This document shows, in pieces, positions 27,187 to 35,827 of a DNA stretch of 40,041 bases. The stretch lies in assembly GCA_007375735.1 (NCBI GenBank), contig VMEW01000016.1:1-40041 (forward strand), written 5' to 3'. A model generated the notes under the pieces. It searched no databases, was not told where the DNA came from, and saw only the letters and a list, made by a program, of their open reading frames with translations. The position numbers were made by a program, and so were the translations under genes. Position 1 is the first letter of the stretch. Every line of letters begins with the position of its first letter. This DNA comes from Candidatus Peregrinibacteria bacterium Greene0416_19. GTDB lineage: Bacteria > Patescibacteriota > Gracilibacteria > Peribacterales > Peribacteraceae.

Positions 27187-30100
27187 ATGGCCACGAAGAA
27201 AAAGGCGAAGGCTTCGCACTCCCGGTCGAAGCCTGCAGCCAGGAAGTCCGCCCCTCCATCCAAGAAAACGCCGGCTTCTGCTCATCATGGAAAGTCGACG
27301 GTCGAGAGGGCTCTGTCCGGCAAGACCGCCAGGCCACTCCCCGACAAGAAAGGAAAAGCGACCGTGCGTCACAGTTACCAGATGCAGGTGGATGCGTCTG
27401 TGCTCCCCCCGCTCAACGCGCACATCATTCCGCTGGCGGGGCGCATCCCGTCGGTGGCCCAAGGTTTCCCCGCATCCATCCAGCTCCGCCGGCTGGAGGA
27501 TGGAAGAGCCTACCTGGTGGGCGAGGAGGGCGTGCCGAACGTGCCATCGCTCATCGAGATGCAGATCCAGAGCTATCACTGGTTCCTGACCGAAGGTCTC
27601 AAGGAACTCCTGGAGGAAATCAGTCCGATCACGGACTTCTCAGGCAAGAAGATGGAGCTCCGCATCCTGGGGCACACCTTCGATTCGCCCAAGTACGATC
27701 CCGAAACCTGCAAGCGTCGCAATCTGAGTTTCGAGGCGGCCATGAAGGGGCATGTGCGGCTCATCAACAAAGAGACCGGTGAAATCAAAGAACAGGACGT
27801 CTTCCTCGGCAGCATCCCGCTCATGACGGAGTTCGGTACCTTCGTTGTCGACGGGATCGAGCGCGTGGTGGTCCACCAGCTCGTCCGGTCTCCGGGTGTC
27901 TTTTTCAGCAAGATGCCCGAATACCCCCGCTACCACGCCGCCAAGATCATCCCGAAGCGCGGCGTCTGGCTGGAGATCGAGACCGACCGTCGCGGCATCA
28001 TCACCTGTAAGATCGACCGCAAGCGCAAGATCCACATCACCCAACTGCTCCGCGTGTTCGGCTACCCATCCGACAGCCAGATTCTGGATGTATTTAAGGA
28101 TGTCACCAAAGAGCACGACTACATCGGTATCACGCTCGACAAGGATCCGGTCCGCACGGTGGAGGAGGCGTACCAGAGCGTCTACCGCAAGATCCGTCCG
28201 GGAGATCTGGCGACGCCCGAGAACGCCAAGCAACTGATCGACTCCCTCTTCTTCGATTTCAAGAAGTATGACATGGGCAATATCGCCCGCTACAAGCTCA
28301 ACCGCCGCTTTCATCAGACCACCCCCAGTGACGAGGAGCACCGCGTCTTCCAGGTGCGGGACTTCGTGGAGATCCTCCGCGAGCTCGTACGGCTCAATAA
28401 CGGCGAAGGCATCGCCGATGACATCGATCACCTCAGTAACCGCCGCGTTCGATCGGTGGGGGAGCTGGTGCAGAACAAGTACCGCGTGGGGCTCGTCCGC
28501 ACCGAACGCATCGTCAAGGACCGCATGACGGTGATGGATCTGGAGACCGTGACCCCCACCCAGCTCATCAACTGCCGGCCGATCACGGCGGCGATGCGCG
28601 AATTCTTCGCGAGTTCACAGCTTTCACAATTCATGGACCAGACGAACCCCCTCAGTGAGCTGGCCCACAAGCGCCGCCTCTCGGCCATGGGGCCGGGGGG
28701 GCTCTCCCGCGAGCGAGCCAGCTTTGACGTCCGCGACGTGCACACCAGCCACTACGGCCGCATCTGCCCGATTGCAACGCCGGAGGGTCCCAATATCGGT
28801 CTCGTGGTCCACCTGTCCGGATTTGCCCGCGTGAATGAGTACGGCTTCCTGGAGACGCCATACAAGGAGGTGAAGCACGAGGTACCGCTGGATCCGGACC
28901 GCCTGTTCGGCCGCGTGATCGATGTGACCGTCAAGGAGAGCCGCAAGATCGTCATCAAGGAAGGCGAGATGGTGGATCGCAAGGATACCGCGCGCAAGGT
29001 GGTGGCCCTCCTGAAGAAGGAAGGCAAGACCGCGGTCCCCGTCCGGGCGTACGTGACCAGCAAGGTGCTCTATGTGGATGCGGAAGCCGAACGTCATCTC
29101 GCCATCTCCCAGGCGCAGACCCATCTGAGTGAGTACGGAGAATTCCTCACCACCCGCGTCTCCGCCCGCAAGGCGGGTGAGCCGCTCCTTGCCCACGTTC
29201 GCGACGTGACGCACGTGGACGTGTCGCCGCGCCAGATTCTCTCCATCTCCACCTCGCTCATCCCGTTCCTGGAGCACGACGACAACACCCGCGCCTCCAT
29301 GGGAACGAACATGCAACGCCAGGCGGTGCCGCTCATCCGACCGCATGCCCCGCTCGTGGGGACGGGCATAGAAGGTCTCGCCGCCCGCGCGTCCGGTCAT
29401 GCTCTCCTCGCCGAAGAAGACGGGGAAGTGACGGCGGCGGATGCTCAGGAAGTGTCAGTGGTCTACCGCTCCGGTCGCAAGCGTACCTACAAGCTCCACA
29501 CCTACGTGCGCTCGAACCAGGGGACCTGTTTCCACATGCGGCCGAAGGTCGCGCGCGGTGACACCGTCCGTCGCGGGGAACCGCTCGCCGACGGGGCGTC
29601 GGTGGAGAACGGTGAGTTAGCGCTCGGTCAGAACTTGCTCGTCGCCTACATGTCCTGGCAGGGCTACAACTTCGAGGATGCGGTTATCATCTCCGATCGC
29701 GTGGTTCAGGACGGCTACTTCGACTCCATCCACATCGAGTCCTACATCACCGACGTCCGCGATACCAAGCTGGGGCCGGAAATCGTGACACGCGACATCC
29801 CGAATGTGGGCGAAGCCAAGCTCAAGGATCTCGGCTCCGACGGCGTCGTCCGCATCGGTGCCACGGTGCACGAAGGCGATATTCTCGTCGGCAAAATCAC
29901 TCCCAAAGGCGAGACGGAACTCACCCCGGAGGAAAGGCTTCTGCAAGCCATATTCGGAGACAAGGCCAAGGATGTGAAGGACTCCTCGCTCCGGCTTCCC
30001 GGCGGCGCCGGCGGCAAAGTGGTGGACGTGCACATCTTCGACCGCGCCGAGGGCGACGAGCTCCCCACCGGCGTCATCAAGCAGATCAAGGTATTCGTCG

Positions 30101-31071
30101 CGCAGACGCGCAAGATCCAGGTGGGTGATAAGATGGCCGGCCGTCACGGGAACAAGGGTGTGGTCGCCCGTGTCGTCCCGCGGGAGGATATGCCGTTCCT
30201 GGCTGACGGCACGCATGTCGACATCATCCTGAACCCGCTCGGCGTTACGTCACGTATGAACATCGGTCAGATTCTGGAGACCCACCTCGGCTGGGCCTGT
30301 CAGATACTCGGCATCAAGATCGCCACACCGCCATTGAACGGCGTGACGACCGATCAAATCACGGAATTCCTCCGCGTCGCGGGCCTGCCCGAGACCGGCA
30401 AGTTGCAGCTCTTCGACGGCCGCACCGGTGAGAAGTTCGCCCACGAAACCACCGTTGGCATGGTGTACATGCTCAAACTGCTTCACCTGGTCGAAGACAA
30501 GATCCACGCCCGTTCCGTCGGTCCGTACTCGCTCGTCACCCAGCAGCCGCTTGGCGGTAAGGCGCAGCACGGCGGACAGCGCTTCGGCGAAATGGAGGTG
30601 TGGGCGCTGGAGGCCTACGGCGCCGCCTACACGCTGCAGGAAATGCTCACCATCAAGTCCGACGACGTCATCGGGCGCTCCAAGGCCTACGAGGCGATCG
30701 TGAAGGGCGAGCAGATCCGCCGTCCGTCCATCCCGGAATCCTTCAACGTGCTCGTGAAGGAGCTCCAGGCGCTCGGTCTCAAGGTCGAGCTGCTGAAGTT
30801 CAAAGACGAGGTCGCGCCGGAGGAGAGAGTGATGATCGAGGAGGGTGAGGTGGAGCCGGTCGAGATGAGCTCGCGTGCGGACGCGGAAGAAGCAGTGCAG
30901 GAACTCGTTCCGCCCACCGACAGGATCGCCGAACTCGAGGATACCGCGGTCGAGGAAGAGGATGAGATCGTCGGGGGGATCGAAGAGGGGAAGGAAGTGA
31001 CGGCATCCGGGGAGACGGCGAAGGAGGAAATGGCGGATGCGGTGAGCGAGGAGGCGATGGATGATGCGTGA
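27187..31071 (+). CDS. rpoB: RNA polymerase beta subunit
   Basis: 1294 aa from MATKKKAKAS; the frame continues upstream to 27115 but that part lies in the leader. The rifampicin region is intact: SSQLSQFMDQTNPLSELA and HKRRLSAMGPGGLSRERA, then GRICPIATPEGPNIGLV. Later motifs include GYNFEDAVIISDR, KITPKGETELTPEERLL, GDKMAGRHGNKGVV and GGQRFGEMEVWALEAYGA, all typical of beta. Two additions are unusual: a basic, Lys/Ser/Ala-rich N-terminal tail of about 60 residues and an acidic C-terminal tail of about 80 residues (EEEDEIVGG, EEMADAVSEEAMDDA). Neither rplJ/rplL upstream nor rpoC downstream is present. Confidence 0.98.
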   Translation: MATKKKAKASHSRSKPAARKSAPPSKKTPASAHHGKSTVERALSGKTARPLPDKKGKATVRHSYQMQVDASVLPPLNAHIIPLAGRIPSVAQGFPASIQLRRLEDGRAYLVGEEGVPNVPSLIEMQIQSYHWFLTEGLKELLEEISPITDFSGKKMELRILGHTFDSPKYDPETCKRRNLSFEAAMKGHVRLINKETGEIKEQDVFLGSIPLMTEFGTFVVDGIERVVVHQLVRSPGVFFSKMPEYPRYHAAKIIPKRGVWLEIETDRRGIITCKIDRKRKIHITQLLRVFGYPSDSQILDVFKDVTKEHDYIGITLDKDPVRTVEEAYQSVYRKIRPGDLATPENAKQLIDSLFFDFKKYDMGNIARYKLNRRFHQTTPSDEEHRVFQVRDFVEILRELVRLNNGEGIADDIDHLSNRRVRSVGELVQNKYRVGLVRTERIVKDRMTVMDLETVTPTQLINCRPITAAMREFFASSQLSQFMDQTNPLSELAHKRRLSAMGPGGLSRERASFDVRDVHTSHYGRICPIATPEGPNIGLVVHLSGFARVNEYGFLETPYKEVKHEVPLDPDRLFGRVIDVTVKESRKIVIKEGEMVDRKDTARKVVALLKKEGKTAVPVRAYVTSKVLYVDAEAERHLAISQAQTHLSEYGEFLTTRVSARKAGEPLLAHVRDVTHVDVSPRQILSISTSLIPFLEHDDNTRASMGTNMQRQAVPLIRPHAPLVGTGIEGLAARASGHALLAEEDGEVTAADAQEVSVVYRSGRKRTYKLHTYVRSNQGTCFHMRPKVARGDTVRRGEPLADGASVENGELALGQNLLVAYMSWQGYNFEDAVIISDRVVQDGYFDSIHIESYITDVRDTKLGPEIVTRDIPNVGEAKLKDLGSDGVVRIGATVHEGDILVGKITPKGETELTPEERLLQAIFGDKAKDVKDSSLRLPGGAGGKVVDVHIFDRAEGDELPTGVIKQIKVFVAQTRKIQVGDKMAGRHGNKGVVARVVPREDMPFLADGTHVDIILNPLGVTSRMNIGQILETHLGWACQILGIKIATPPLNGVTTDQITEFLRVAGLPETGKLQLFDGRTGEKFAHETTVGMVYMLKLLHLVEDKIHARSVGPYSLVTQQPLGGKAQHGGQRFGEMEVWALEAYGAAYTLQEMLTIKSDDVIGRSKAYEAIVKGEQIRRPSIPESFNVLVKELQALGLKVELLKFKDEVAPEERVMIEEGEVEPVEMSSRADAEEAVQELVPPTDRIAELEDTAVEEEDEIVGGIEEGKEVTASGETAKEEMADAVSEEAMDDA

Positions 31072-31325
31072 CGGGACCGAGGGGACCGAGGTGGCCGACG
31101 TGACCGACGTCCCACCTCATTCCCTTCACCTCGGTCACCTCGGAAACGTCGGTCACTACCGAGACCGTAGTCGAGAACTTGATCTTGGTCGGGGCGAAGG
31201 ACGGGACGGAGGGCGGTGCGCCGGTGGCCGCGACGGATGGAGGCGTGTATCATCCGGCCGAACCCTCGCGCGGCGATGAGGACGGTGCGGGGGAGCTGTC
31301 TTCCATTGATCATCAGTCATAAGCC
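31072..31325 (+). other. Spacer after rpoB with interlaced inverted repeats
   Basis: No gene is supported. GACCGAGGTG is repeated inverted as CACCTCGGTC, and GTGACCGACGT as ACGTCGGTCAC, within the first 100 bp. The dyads interlace, so the RNA could fold in two ways. There is no T run, so this is not a standard intrinsic terminator. Confidence 0.45.
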
Positions 31326-31991
31326 ATGCAAATACATCGTTTCATCATTCTCACCTTCCTCTGCATCGCACCAGTCGGTTGCAATGTGCGGGAGTCAGCT
31401 GTTCAGGATGACCTGAGTGCTCATCCAAATCTTCAGACGGGCATTTCCTCCTCTTCGTCCAACGTCTCCGCGTCGTCGATCTCTTCGTCCTCGTCCGTAC
31501 CCGGGGCAACAGGTTTTTCCTCTCGGGCAGCCTGGACAGCGGATTACTCCCATTGCGACCAAAACACGATGCCGTTCTATGATGACGAGCATGGGGGGAT
31601 GGGCCACGGCTCCTTCACATTTCGCGGCCGGATCGTATCGTACGAATCAGTGGAGTCCTTCACCGCCGACGAGCGGATCGTCGTCATTGCAATGGTGCCC
31701 GACGATGACAGGAACACAGCATACGTCTACTACCGGAAGCTCGCTCAGAACGGTAACACGATCAATGAGATCCGGAACGGCAAGCTGCATTTCAAGCTCG
31801 GTACTCTCGTAGATGGGAAGATTTCCTCAATCTCTCCTGGACATCTCCCCACAGACATTGCTCCGGAAACGGAGAGGAAAATTCTTACGGCCATGAACAC
31901 CCCCGCTGGTGTCGAGCTACAATTGATTGCGAACACGACACCCGGAAGCGGTGCCCCTGGCAATTTGACATACGCCTGTAGAATTCGCTGA
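31326..31991 (+). CDS. Putative secreted lipoprotein, unknown function
   Basis: 221 aa. The N-terminus MQIHRFIILTFLCIAPVGC is a short lipoprotein-like signal with C19 as the likely lipidated Cys; the -3 residue is Pro, which is not ideal. A Ser-rich linker (residues about 39-60) tethers a domain of about 150 residues with FTFRGRIVSYESVES, ERIVVIAMVPDDD and LQLIANTTPGSGAPG, which looks beta-rich. C75 and a Cys four residues from the end could pair outside the cell. No family recognised. It converges with the next gene. Confidence 0.65.
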   Translation: MQIHRFIILTFLCIAPVGCNVRESAVQDDLSAHPNLQTGISSSSSNVSASSISSSSSVPGATGFSSRAAWTADYSHCDQNTMPFYDDEHGGMGHGSFTFRGRIVSYESVESFTADERIVVIAMVPDDDRNTAYVYYRKLAQNGNTINEIRNGKLHFKLGTLVDGKISSISPGHLPTDIAPETERKILTAMNTPAGVELQLIANTTPGSGAPGNLTYACRIR

Positions 31992-32136
31992 TGTTGTCTG
32001 CTTGGCCGCTCCCGGTTCCGTTCCACGGTGAAAGGAGATCGCTCTCACGATTGGACGGACTTCAGCCATCCTCCCGGCATCCGGCCGACCTCCTCGAGTG
32101 CGGACTGCGCCTGGAAGATTTTCGTCCCGTTGGCGA

Positions 32137-32592
32137 TCACTTTCCACTTTCGATTTCCACTTTTTCATCATGTCCGTTCCATGCGTTGCGCATGGTTGTG
32201 CGAATGCGACCGATCACTCTACCGATCCACGCTGCCCATGTTTGTTCACGAGATGTATCGTACGCTGCCAGCAAATTCGTGAGCGCCGCATCGAGTGCCA
32301 TCCATTTTTCCTCCGCGATGGTGCCCGCGCGGAGACCTGATTGGAAGAACGTCAAGCTGTGTGCCAGGCGCCGGCTCCGTGTTGATTCTTCGGACCGGAT
32401 GCCGCATGTTTCGAAGACGTGTCCTGCATCTATCAGTGCAAGATCCACTTCTTCCGGACAGTTCTGATCATCCATTGCTTTGCGAAATTTGTTGTCCATC
32501 CAGACTTTGCCATAGACCCAAAGCATTCGTTCCTCGGTCCCGCGCCACGCTTCGTTTCCGGCTTCTGCCGGGGCTCCGTTTTGTATTCCCAT
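32137..32592 (-). CDS. Hypothetical helical protein, 151 aa
   Basis: Starts at the ATG at 32592, with TATACT exactly 6 nt upstream, as in a leaderless mRNA. The sequence looks mostly helical with many Trp (MLWVYGKVWMDNKFR, EEKWMALDAALTNLL, TWAAWIGRVIGRIRTT). No signal or membrane segment is seen. It is divergent from the 23S rRNA gene. I compared it with the four-helix-bundle proteins often linked to 23S intervening sequences, but their conserved N-terminal pattern is missing. Function unknown. Confidence 0.6.
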   Translation of the reverse strand: MGIQNGAPAEAGNEAWRGTEERMLWVYGKVWMDNKFRKAMDDQNCPEEVDLALIDAGHVFETCGIRSEESTRSRRLAHSLTFFQSGLRAGTIAEEKWMALDAALTNLLAAYDTSREQTWAAWIGRVIGRIRTTMRNAWNGHDEKVEIESGK

Positions 32593-32598
32593 TGCCGT

Positions 32599-32604
32599 AG
32601 TATA
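32599..32604 (-). promoter_or_regulatory. -10 element for the leaderless gene at 32592
   Basis: TATACT on the minus strand, 6 nt from the ATG. This is the same arrangement as at 9504 and 11935. Confidence 0.5.
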
Positions 32605-32698
32605 TCGGCATCAGGCGTATAGAAGTAATCACGCTCAAAACAGCAAACTGAAGGCTTTATGTATGTTCCGTTCCGGTTGCAAATTCCACCTCTTTCCC

Positions 32699-32727
32699 TT
32701 GACCCCCCCCACCCGCCTCTTTACAAT
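32699..32727 (+). promoter_or_regulatory. Promoter of the 23S rRNA transcript
   Basis: TTGACC at 32699-32704, a 17-nt spacer and TACAAT at 32722-32727. Start expected near 32734. It is about 400 bp upstream of the 23S sequence and there is no 16S gene between, so 23S appears to be transcribed on its own. Confidence 0.8.
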
Positions 32728-32765
32728 CCCAATCACTTCTATGCACTTTCGCGATCACCCGTAGG

Positions 32766-32829
32766 ATTAGTTGGGTTCAACACCCAAACCACTAATTCTG
32801 CGGGTGCGCGTGAGCCACCCGCTTTTTTT
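32766..32829 (+). terminator. Two hairpins with an intrinsic terminator in the rRNA leader
   Basis: First hairpin: ATTAGT (32766-32771) with ACTAAT (32791-32796), extended by TGGGT/ACCCA. Second hairpin: GCGGGTG (32800-32806) with CACCCGC (32816-32822), followed by seven T (32823-32829). It lies about 65-95 nt after the predicted start, so the 23S transcript must read through it, or the upstream piece is a separate RNA of about 95 nt. Confidence 0.8.
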
Positions 32830-33066
32830 AAGGCCACTGGTTCAGTCTAGTTTTATCCAGGGGCCTCAGAGAAATCATCCTCCCACGACGCCGAGTCGTG
32901 ATGATGACGGACGGGTCGGCGCCCTCACTCCGGGCTCCTTTGAAGCATCGGCTCGTAAAGATCATGTAATTCGTCATTTAAACCGTGAACCAGAGCGAAG
33001 TAGCGCGAACGGTTCATGGATGAATCGCGACGACTTGTATTCAGGTCGTAGCACAGAACTTGTCCT
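32830..33066 (+). other. Rest of the 23S leader, no gene seen
   Basis: No tRNA, 5S or coding gene is recognisable. One dyad, CCGTGAACC with GGTTCATGG (about 32983-33020), could form a stem. It probably contains antitermination or processing signals. Confidence 0.3.
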
Positions 33067-33126
33067 GCAGTGACGCTCTGCGTCTACTGCGGGACGGCCC
33101 CAGCAGTAGACGCTTCGCGTCACTGC
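33067..33126 (+). repeat. 24-bp hairpin at the 5' border of 23S
   Basis: 33067-33090 is repeated inverted at 33103-33126 with one small mismatch zone and a 12-nt loop. Each arm is itself nearly palindromic (GCAGTGACGC-TCT-GCGTC). It ends a few bases before the conserved 23S start, so it is a likely RNase III processing site or an inserted palindrome. Confidence 0.75.
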
Positions 33127-33289
33127 GGGGCTAAAGAAAAATGTTACTCATCGCATCACATGGATGCCTCGACTCTGCATTCCGATGAAGGACGTAGCCA
33201 GCTGCGATAAGCTGCGGTCAGCCGCTAGGCGGGCGTTATCAGCCGCAGATCTCCGAATGGGGAAACCCCCGCGCCGTTATGGGCGCGGA

Positions 33290-33388
33290 CGCGCTCCGCT
33301 TTGCGAAGCGAAGCTGTTAGCTCTTAACACTTAACAGTTAACTGTTAAAGGTTAATAGTTAATAGTTCGCTCCGCGGAGCGGAGCGCG
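33290..33388 (+). other. IVS-like insert 1 in 23S (helix 9 region)
   Basis: Placed between GGGGAAACC and GGGAACTGAAAC. End arms CGCGCTCCGCT (33290-33300) and its inverted copy at 33378-33388 close a stem. The middle is rich in TTAAC/TTAAT words, including GTTAATAGTTAATAGTT, which recur in insert 2. Helix 9 is a known IVS site in other bacteria. Confidence 0.75.
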
Positions 33389-33786
33389 AGGCCACCCTGG
33401 GAACTGAAACATCTCACGTACCAGGGGAAGAGAAATCAACACCGAGATTCCCTGAGTAGTGGCGAGCGAAAAGGGAACAGCCTAAACCCCGCACTTGTGC
33501 GGGGGGTTGTAGGACCCCGACATCCGACTTCCTCTCTCTAAGAGAACGACCCTGGAAAGGGCGGCCATAGAGGGTGATAGCCCCGTATTTGAAAGGGTGA
33601 GGAGCGGTAGGGAGTTCCTGAGTAAGGTCGGACACGTGAAATCCGGCCCGAATCCGGGTGGACCACCATCCAAGGCTAAACAGGTGCAGAGATCAATAGC
33701 GGATAGTACCGTGAGGGAAAGGTGAAAAGCACCCCGAAAGGGGGATGAAATAGTCTCTGAAATGTGATGCGTTCAAGGAATTGGAG

Positions 33787-33880
33787 CCGCGCTTCGCGAA
33801 CAGTTAACAATTAACCCTTCACAATTAACTTCTACAGGTTAACGGTTAATAGTTAATAGTTAATTGTCCGCGAAGCGTGG
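33787..33880 (+). other. IVS-like insert 2 in 23S (helix 25)
   Basis: Twelve-base arms 33787-33798 and 33869-33880 pair (CGCTTCGCG core, one G-U). The AT-rich inside carries the same GTTAATAGTTAATAGTT word as insert 1. Helix 25 is a classic site of removable intervening sequences, for example in Salmonella. Confidence 0.78.
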
Positions 33881-33987
33881 TGACAGTGTTCCTTTTGCAT
33901 AATGAGCCAACGAGTTACTTGTCAGTGGCAAGGCTAAGGCAGTCACTAGCCGGAGCCGGAGCGAAAGCGAGTCCGAATAGGGCGCAG

Positions 33988-34061
33988 CCCCGTAGTATAG
34001 GATACCTTCTGCCAACTCTGAGTAGATCAGAGTTGGCAGCCGGATATCGTATACTACGGGG
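33988..34061 (+). other. IVS-like insert 3 in 23S (about E. coli 640-660)
   Basis: A long hairpin: CCCCGTAGTATA (33988-33999) with its inverted copy at 34050-34061, and CTGCCAACTCTGA (34009-34021) with its inverted copy at 34027-34039 around loop GTAGA. The perfect arms suggest either recent insertion or strong selection. Confidence 0.78.
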
Positions 34062-34460
34062 CGCAGTCGCTGGCAGTAGACCCGAAACCGGGTGAGCTAC
34101 CCATGGGCAGGGTGAAGCCCCGCGAAAGCGGGGTGGAGGCCCGAACCATAACGTATCGCAAGACGTTGGGATGACCTGTGGGTGGGAGTGAAAAGCTTAC
34201 CGAACCCGGAGATAGCTGGTTCTCCTCGAAATGCCTTTAGGGGCAGCCTCGTCTTATACGATGGGGGGTAGAGATACTGTTTGGATGCGGGGGTCACCTC
34301 GACCTGCCAAATCCTGACAAACTCCGAATACCCATCTTTAGAGAGACGGGAGTGAGACGGTGACAGCGAACTGCCATCGTCGAAAGGAGAAGAATCCTAA
34401 TCATTCGCTAAGGTCCCAAAGTACCGTTCAGTGGAAAAGGTAGTGTTGATGCTTCAACAA

Positions 34461-34491
<31 letters not shown>

Positions 34492-34577
34492 TAAAGAAAG
34501 CGTAACAGCTCACTGGTCGATGCATTGATGCGCCGAAAACTCAACGGGGCTAAACGGTACACCGAAGCGGTGAATGT

Positions 34578-34765
34578 CCTGCCTCCACTTTTGAATTCTG
34601 GAACCCTTTCAGTCATTTTCCTCTTCGGGTGGCGAGCTTATTAGCTTGTTAGCTTCTTAGCTTTTTAGCTTCAACGCTAACAAGCTAACTAGCTAAGAAG
34701 CTAACAAGCTTCTCACGAATAAGAGAGACGACAGAGGGGGTCCCGAAGTCAGAAGCGGAGGCAGG
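34578..34765 (+). other. IVS-like insert 4 in 23S (helix 45)
   Basis: 188 nt closed by CCTGCCTCC (34578-34586) and GGAGGCAGG (34757-34765). It contains copy A of a 64-nt TTAGCTT palindrome (34648-34711). Helix 45 is the other classic IVS position. The insert may be cut out by RNase III, leaving a split rRNA. Confidence 0.8.
34648..34711 (+). repeat. TTAGCTT palindrome, copy A
   Basis: AGCTTCTTAGCT pairs with AGCTAAGAAGCT, with further AGCTT/AAGCT and outer AGCTTGTT/AACAAGCT pairing. Copy B at 35018-35081 is 62/64 identical. Low-GC composition is unlike the host sequence. Confidence 0.9.
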
Positions 34766-34991
34766 GCGTGGTAGAGGAGCGTTCCCTTCAGCTGCGAAGC
34801 CCTTCCGTGAGGTCAGGGTGGAGCGGAGGGAAGCGAGAATGTTGGCATGAGTAACTACTAGGCAGGTGAAAACCCTGCCCGCCGAATCCCCAAGGTTTCC
34901 CACGCAACGGCAATCGGCGTGGGGTTAGTCGGTCCTAAGAACCTGTACGGGATCGCCAATGATGCCTGTTCAAGAGTCTCGGGAGCCTCTA

Positions 34992-35104
34992 TCCCTGCCA
35001 CTCTATTCTTCCAGCTGGTTAGCTTCTTAGCTTTTTAGCTTCAGCGCTAACAAGCTAACTAGCTAAGAAGCTAATAAGCTTTGTAGAGACTAGGGTGGCA
35101 GGGA
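34992..35104 (+). other. IVS-like insert 5 in 23S (domain III)
   Basis: Closed by TCCCTGCCACTCTA (34992-35005) and its near-inverted copy at 35091-35104. It contains copy B of the TTAGCTT palindrome (35018-35081), which differs from copy A at 2 of 64 positions. Confidence 0.78.
35018..35081 (+). repeat. TTAGCTT palindrome, copy B
   Basis: Near-identical second copy inside a different 23S helix. Differences from copy A are one A-to-G in the loop and one C-to-T in the right arm. Confidence 0.9.
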
Positions 35105-35429
35105 CATGTTCCGGAGAAAGGAGAATTTGCACCAAGGAGCGGTGTGACGGAGTGGGAAGATCGAAGCGTGCGCATTGACTGCACGTTGAACGCGTAAGGC
35201 GTTGAGGCTCGAAGGCAAATCCTCGAGCTGAGCCGAGCGCTGATCACGAATGTCCCCCTCGTGGGGTCGAGTTCGTCCCTTTCTGTTTCCAAGAAAACCA
35301 TCGCTCACAGAGTCCGTACAGACCGTACCGCAGACCAACACCGGTGGGGTGGTCGAGTAGACCTAGGTGAACGGGAAAACTCGCGTTAAGGAACTCGGCA
35401 ATGAAGCGTCCGTAACTTCGGGATAAGGA

Positions 35430-35570
35430 CTCCCTCCTCCGCTTTTTGTTCACTATCGTTCGCAAAAAGCTACGGCGGGCAAGCCCCCTTATGTACTCAC
35501 GATGTGAGTGACAAGGGAGGGGCCTGCCCCCCGTAGCTCCATGCGAGCGGAGCGAGCAGGGAGCGGAGGG
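35430..35570 (+). other. IVS-like insert 6 in 23S (helix 63 region)
   Basis: Lies between the conserved CGTAACTTCGGGA and GGCGACTGTTTA. It holds several hairpins: GCTTTTTG with CAAAAAGC (35441-35470), GCTACGG with CCGTAGC (about 35469-35537) and ACTCAC-GAT-GTGAGT. Bounds are approximate. Confidence 0.65.
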
Positions 35571-35815
35571 GGGCGCAGCGAAAGAGGCCAGGCGACTGTT
35601 TATCAAAAGCACAGGTTCCTGCTAAGCCGCAAGGCAACGTATAGGAGCTGATGCCTGCCCAGTGTCAGAAGGTCACGTGAGAGGGTTTACGCCTTCGAAC
35701 TAAGCCCTGATGAACGGCGGCGATAACTATGAACCGACGATTGTAGTTATAAAATTCGGCTATTTGCTGGAACAGCTGAGCATCTGGCGGTACTTGTGCG
35801 TGAGGTGTACGAGTG

Positions 35816-35821
35816 TACACT
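35816..35821 (+). promoter_or_regulatory. -10-like box of the L1917 endonuclease gene
   Basis: TACACT, 6 nt before the ATG at 35828. It lies in a shared block (GGTGTACG, 2 nt, TGTACACT) also found before the L2500 endonuclease gene. It suggests expression of the endonuclease from its own leaderless transcript and not from the rRNA precursor. Confidence 0.5.
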
Positions 35822-35827
35822 CCATTC

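Noticed and set aside
31061..31279. 72-aa frame after rpoB
   Set aside because: It overlaps the rpoB stop and translates the GACCGAGGT-type repeats; no ribosome site.
32137..32592. Four-helix-bundle protein of 23S intervening sequences
   Set aside because: The location near an IVS-rich 23S was suggestive, but the conserved N-terminal aromatic pattern of that family is missing, so it is listed as hypothetical.
32760..33126. tRNA or 5S gene in the 23S leader
   Set aside because: No T-loop GTTCRANNC within a cloverleaf and no 5S core could be found.
34637..35090. CRISPR-like array from repeated TTAGCTT words
   Set aside because: Repeats are 7-nt words within hairpins, with no regular spacers and no cas genes; they sit inside 23S helices.
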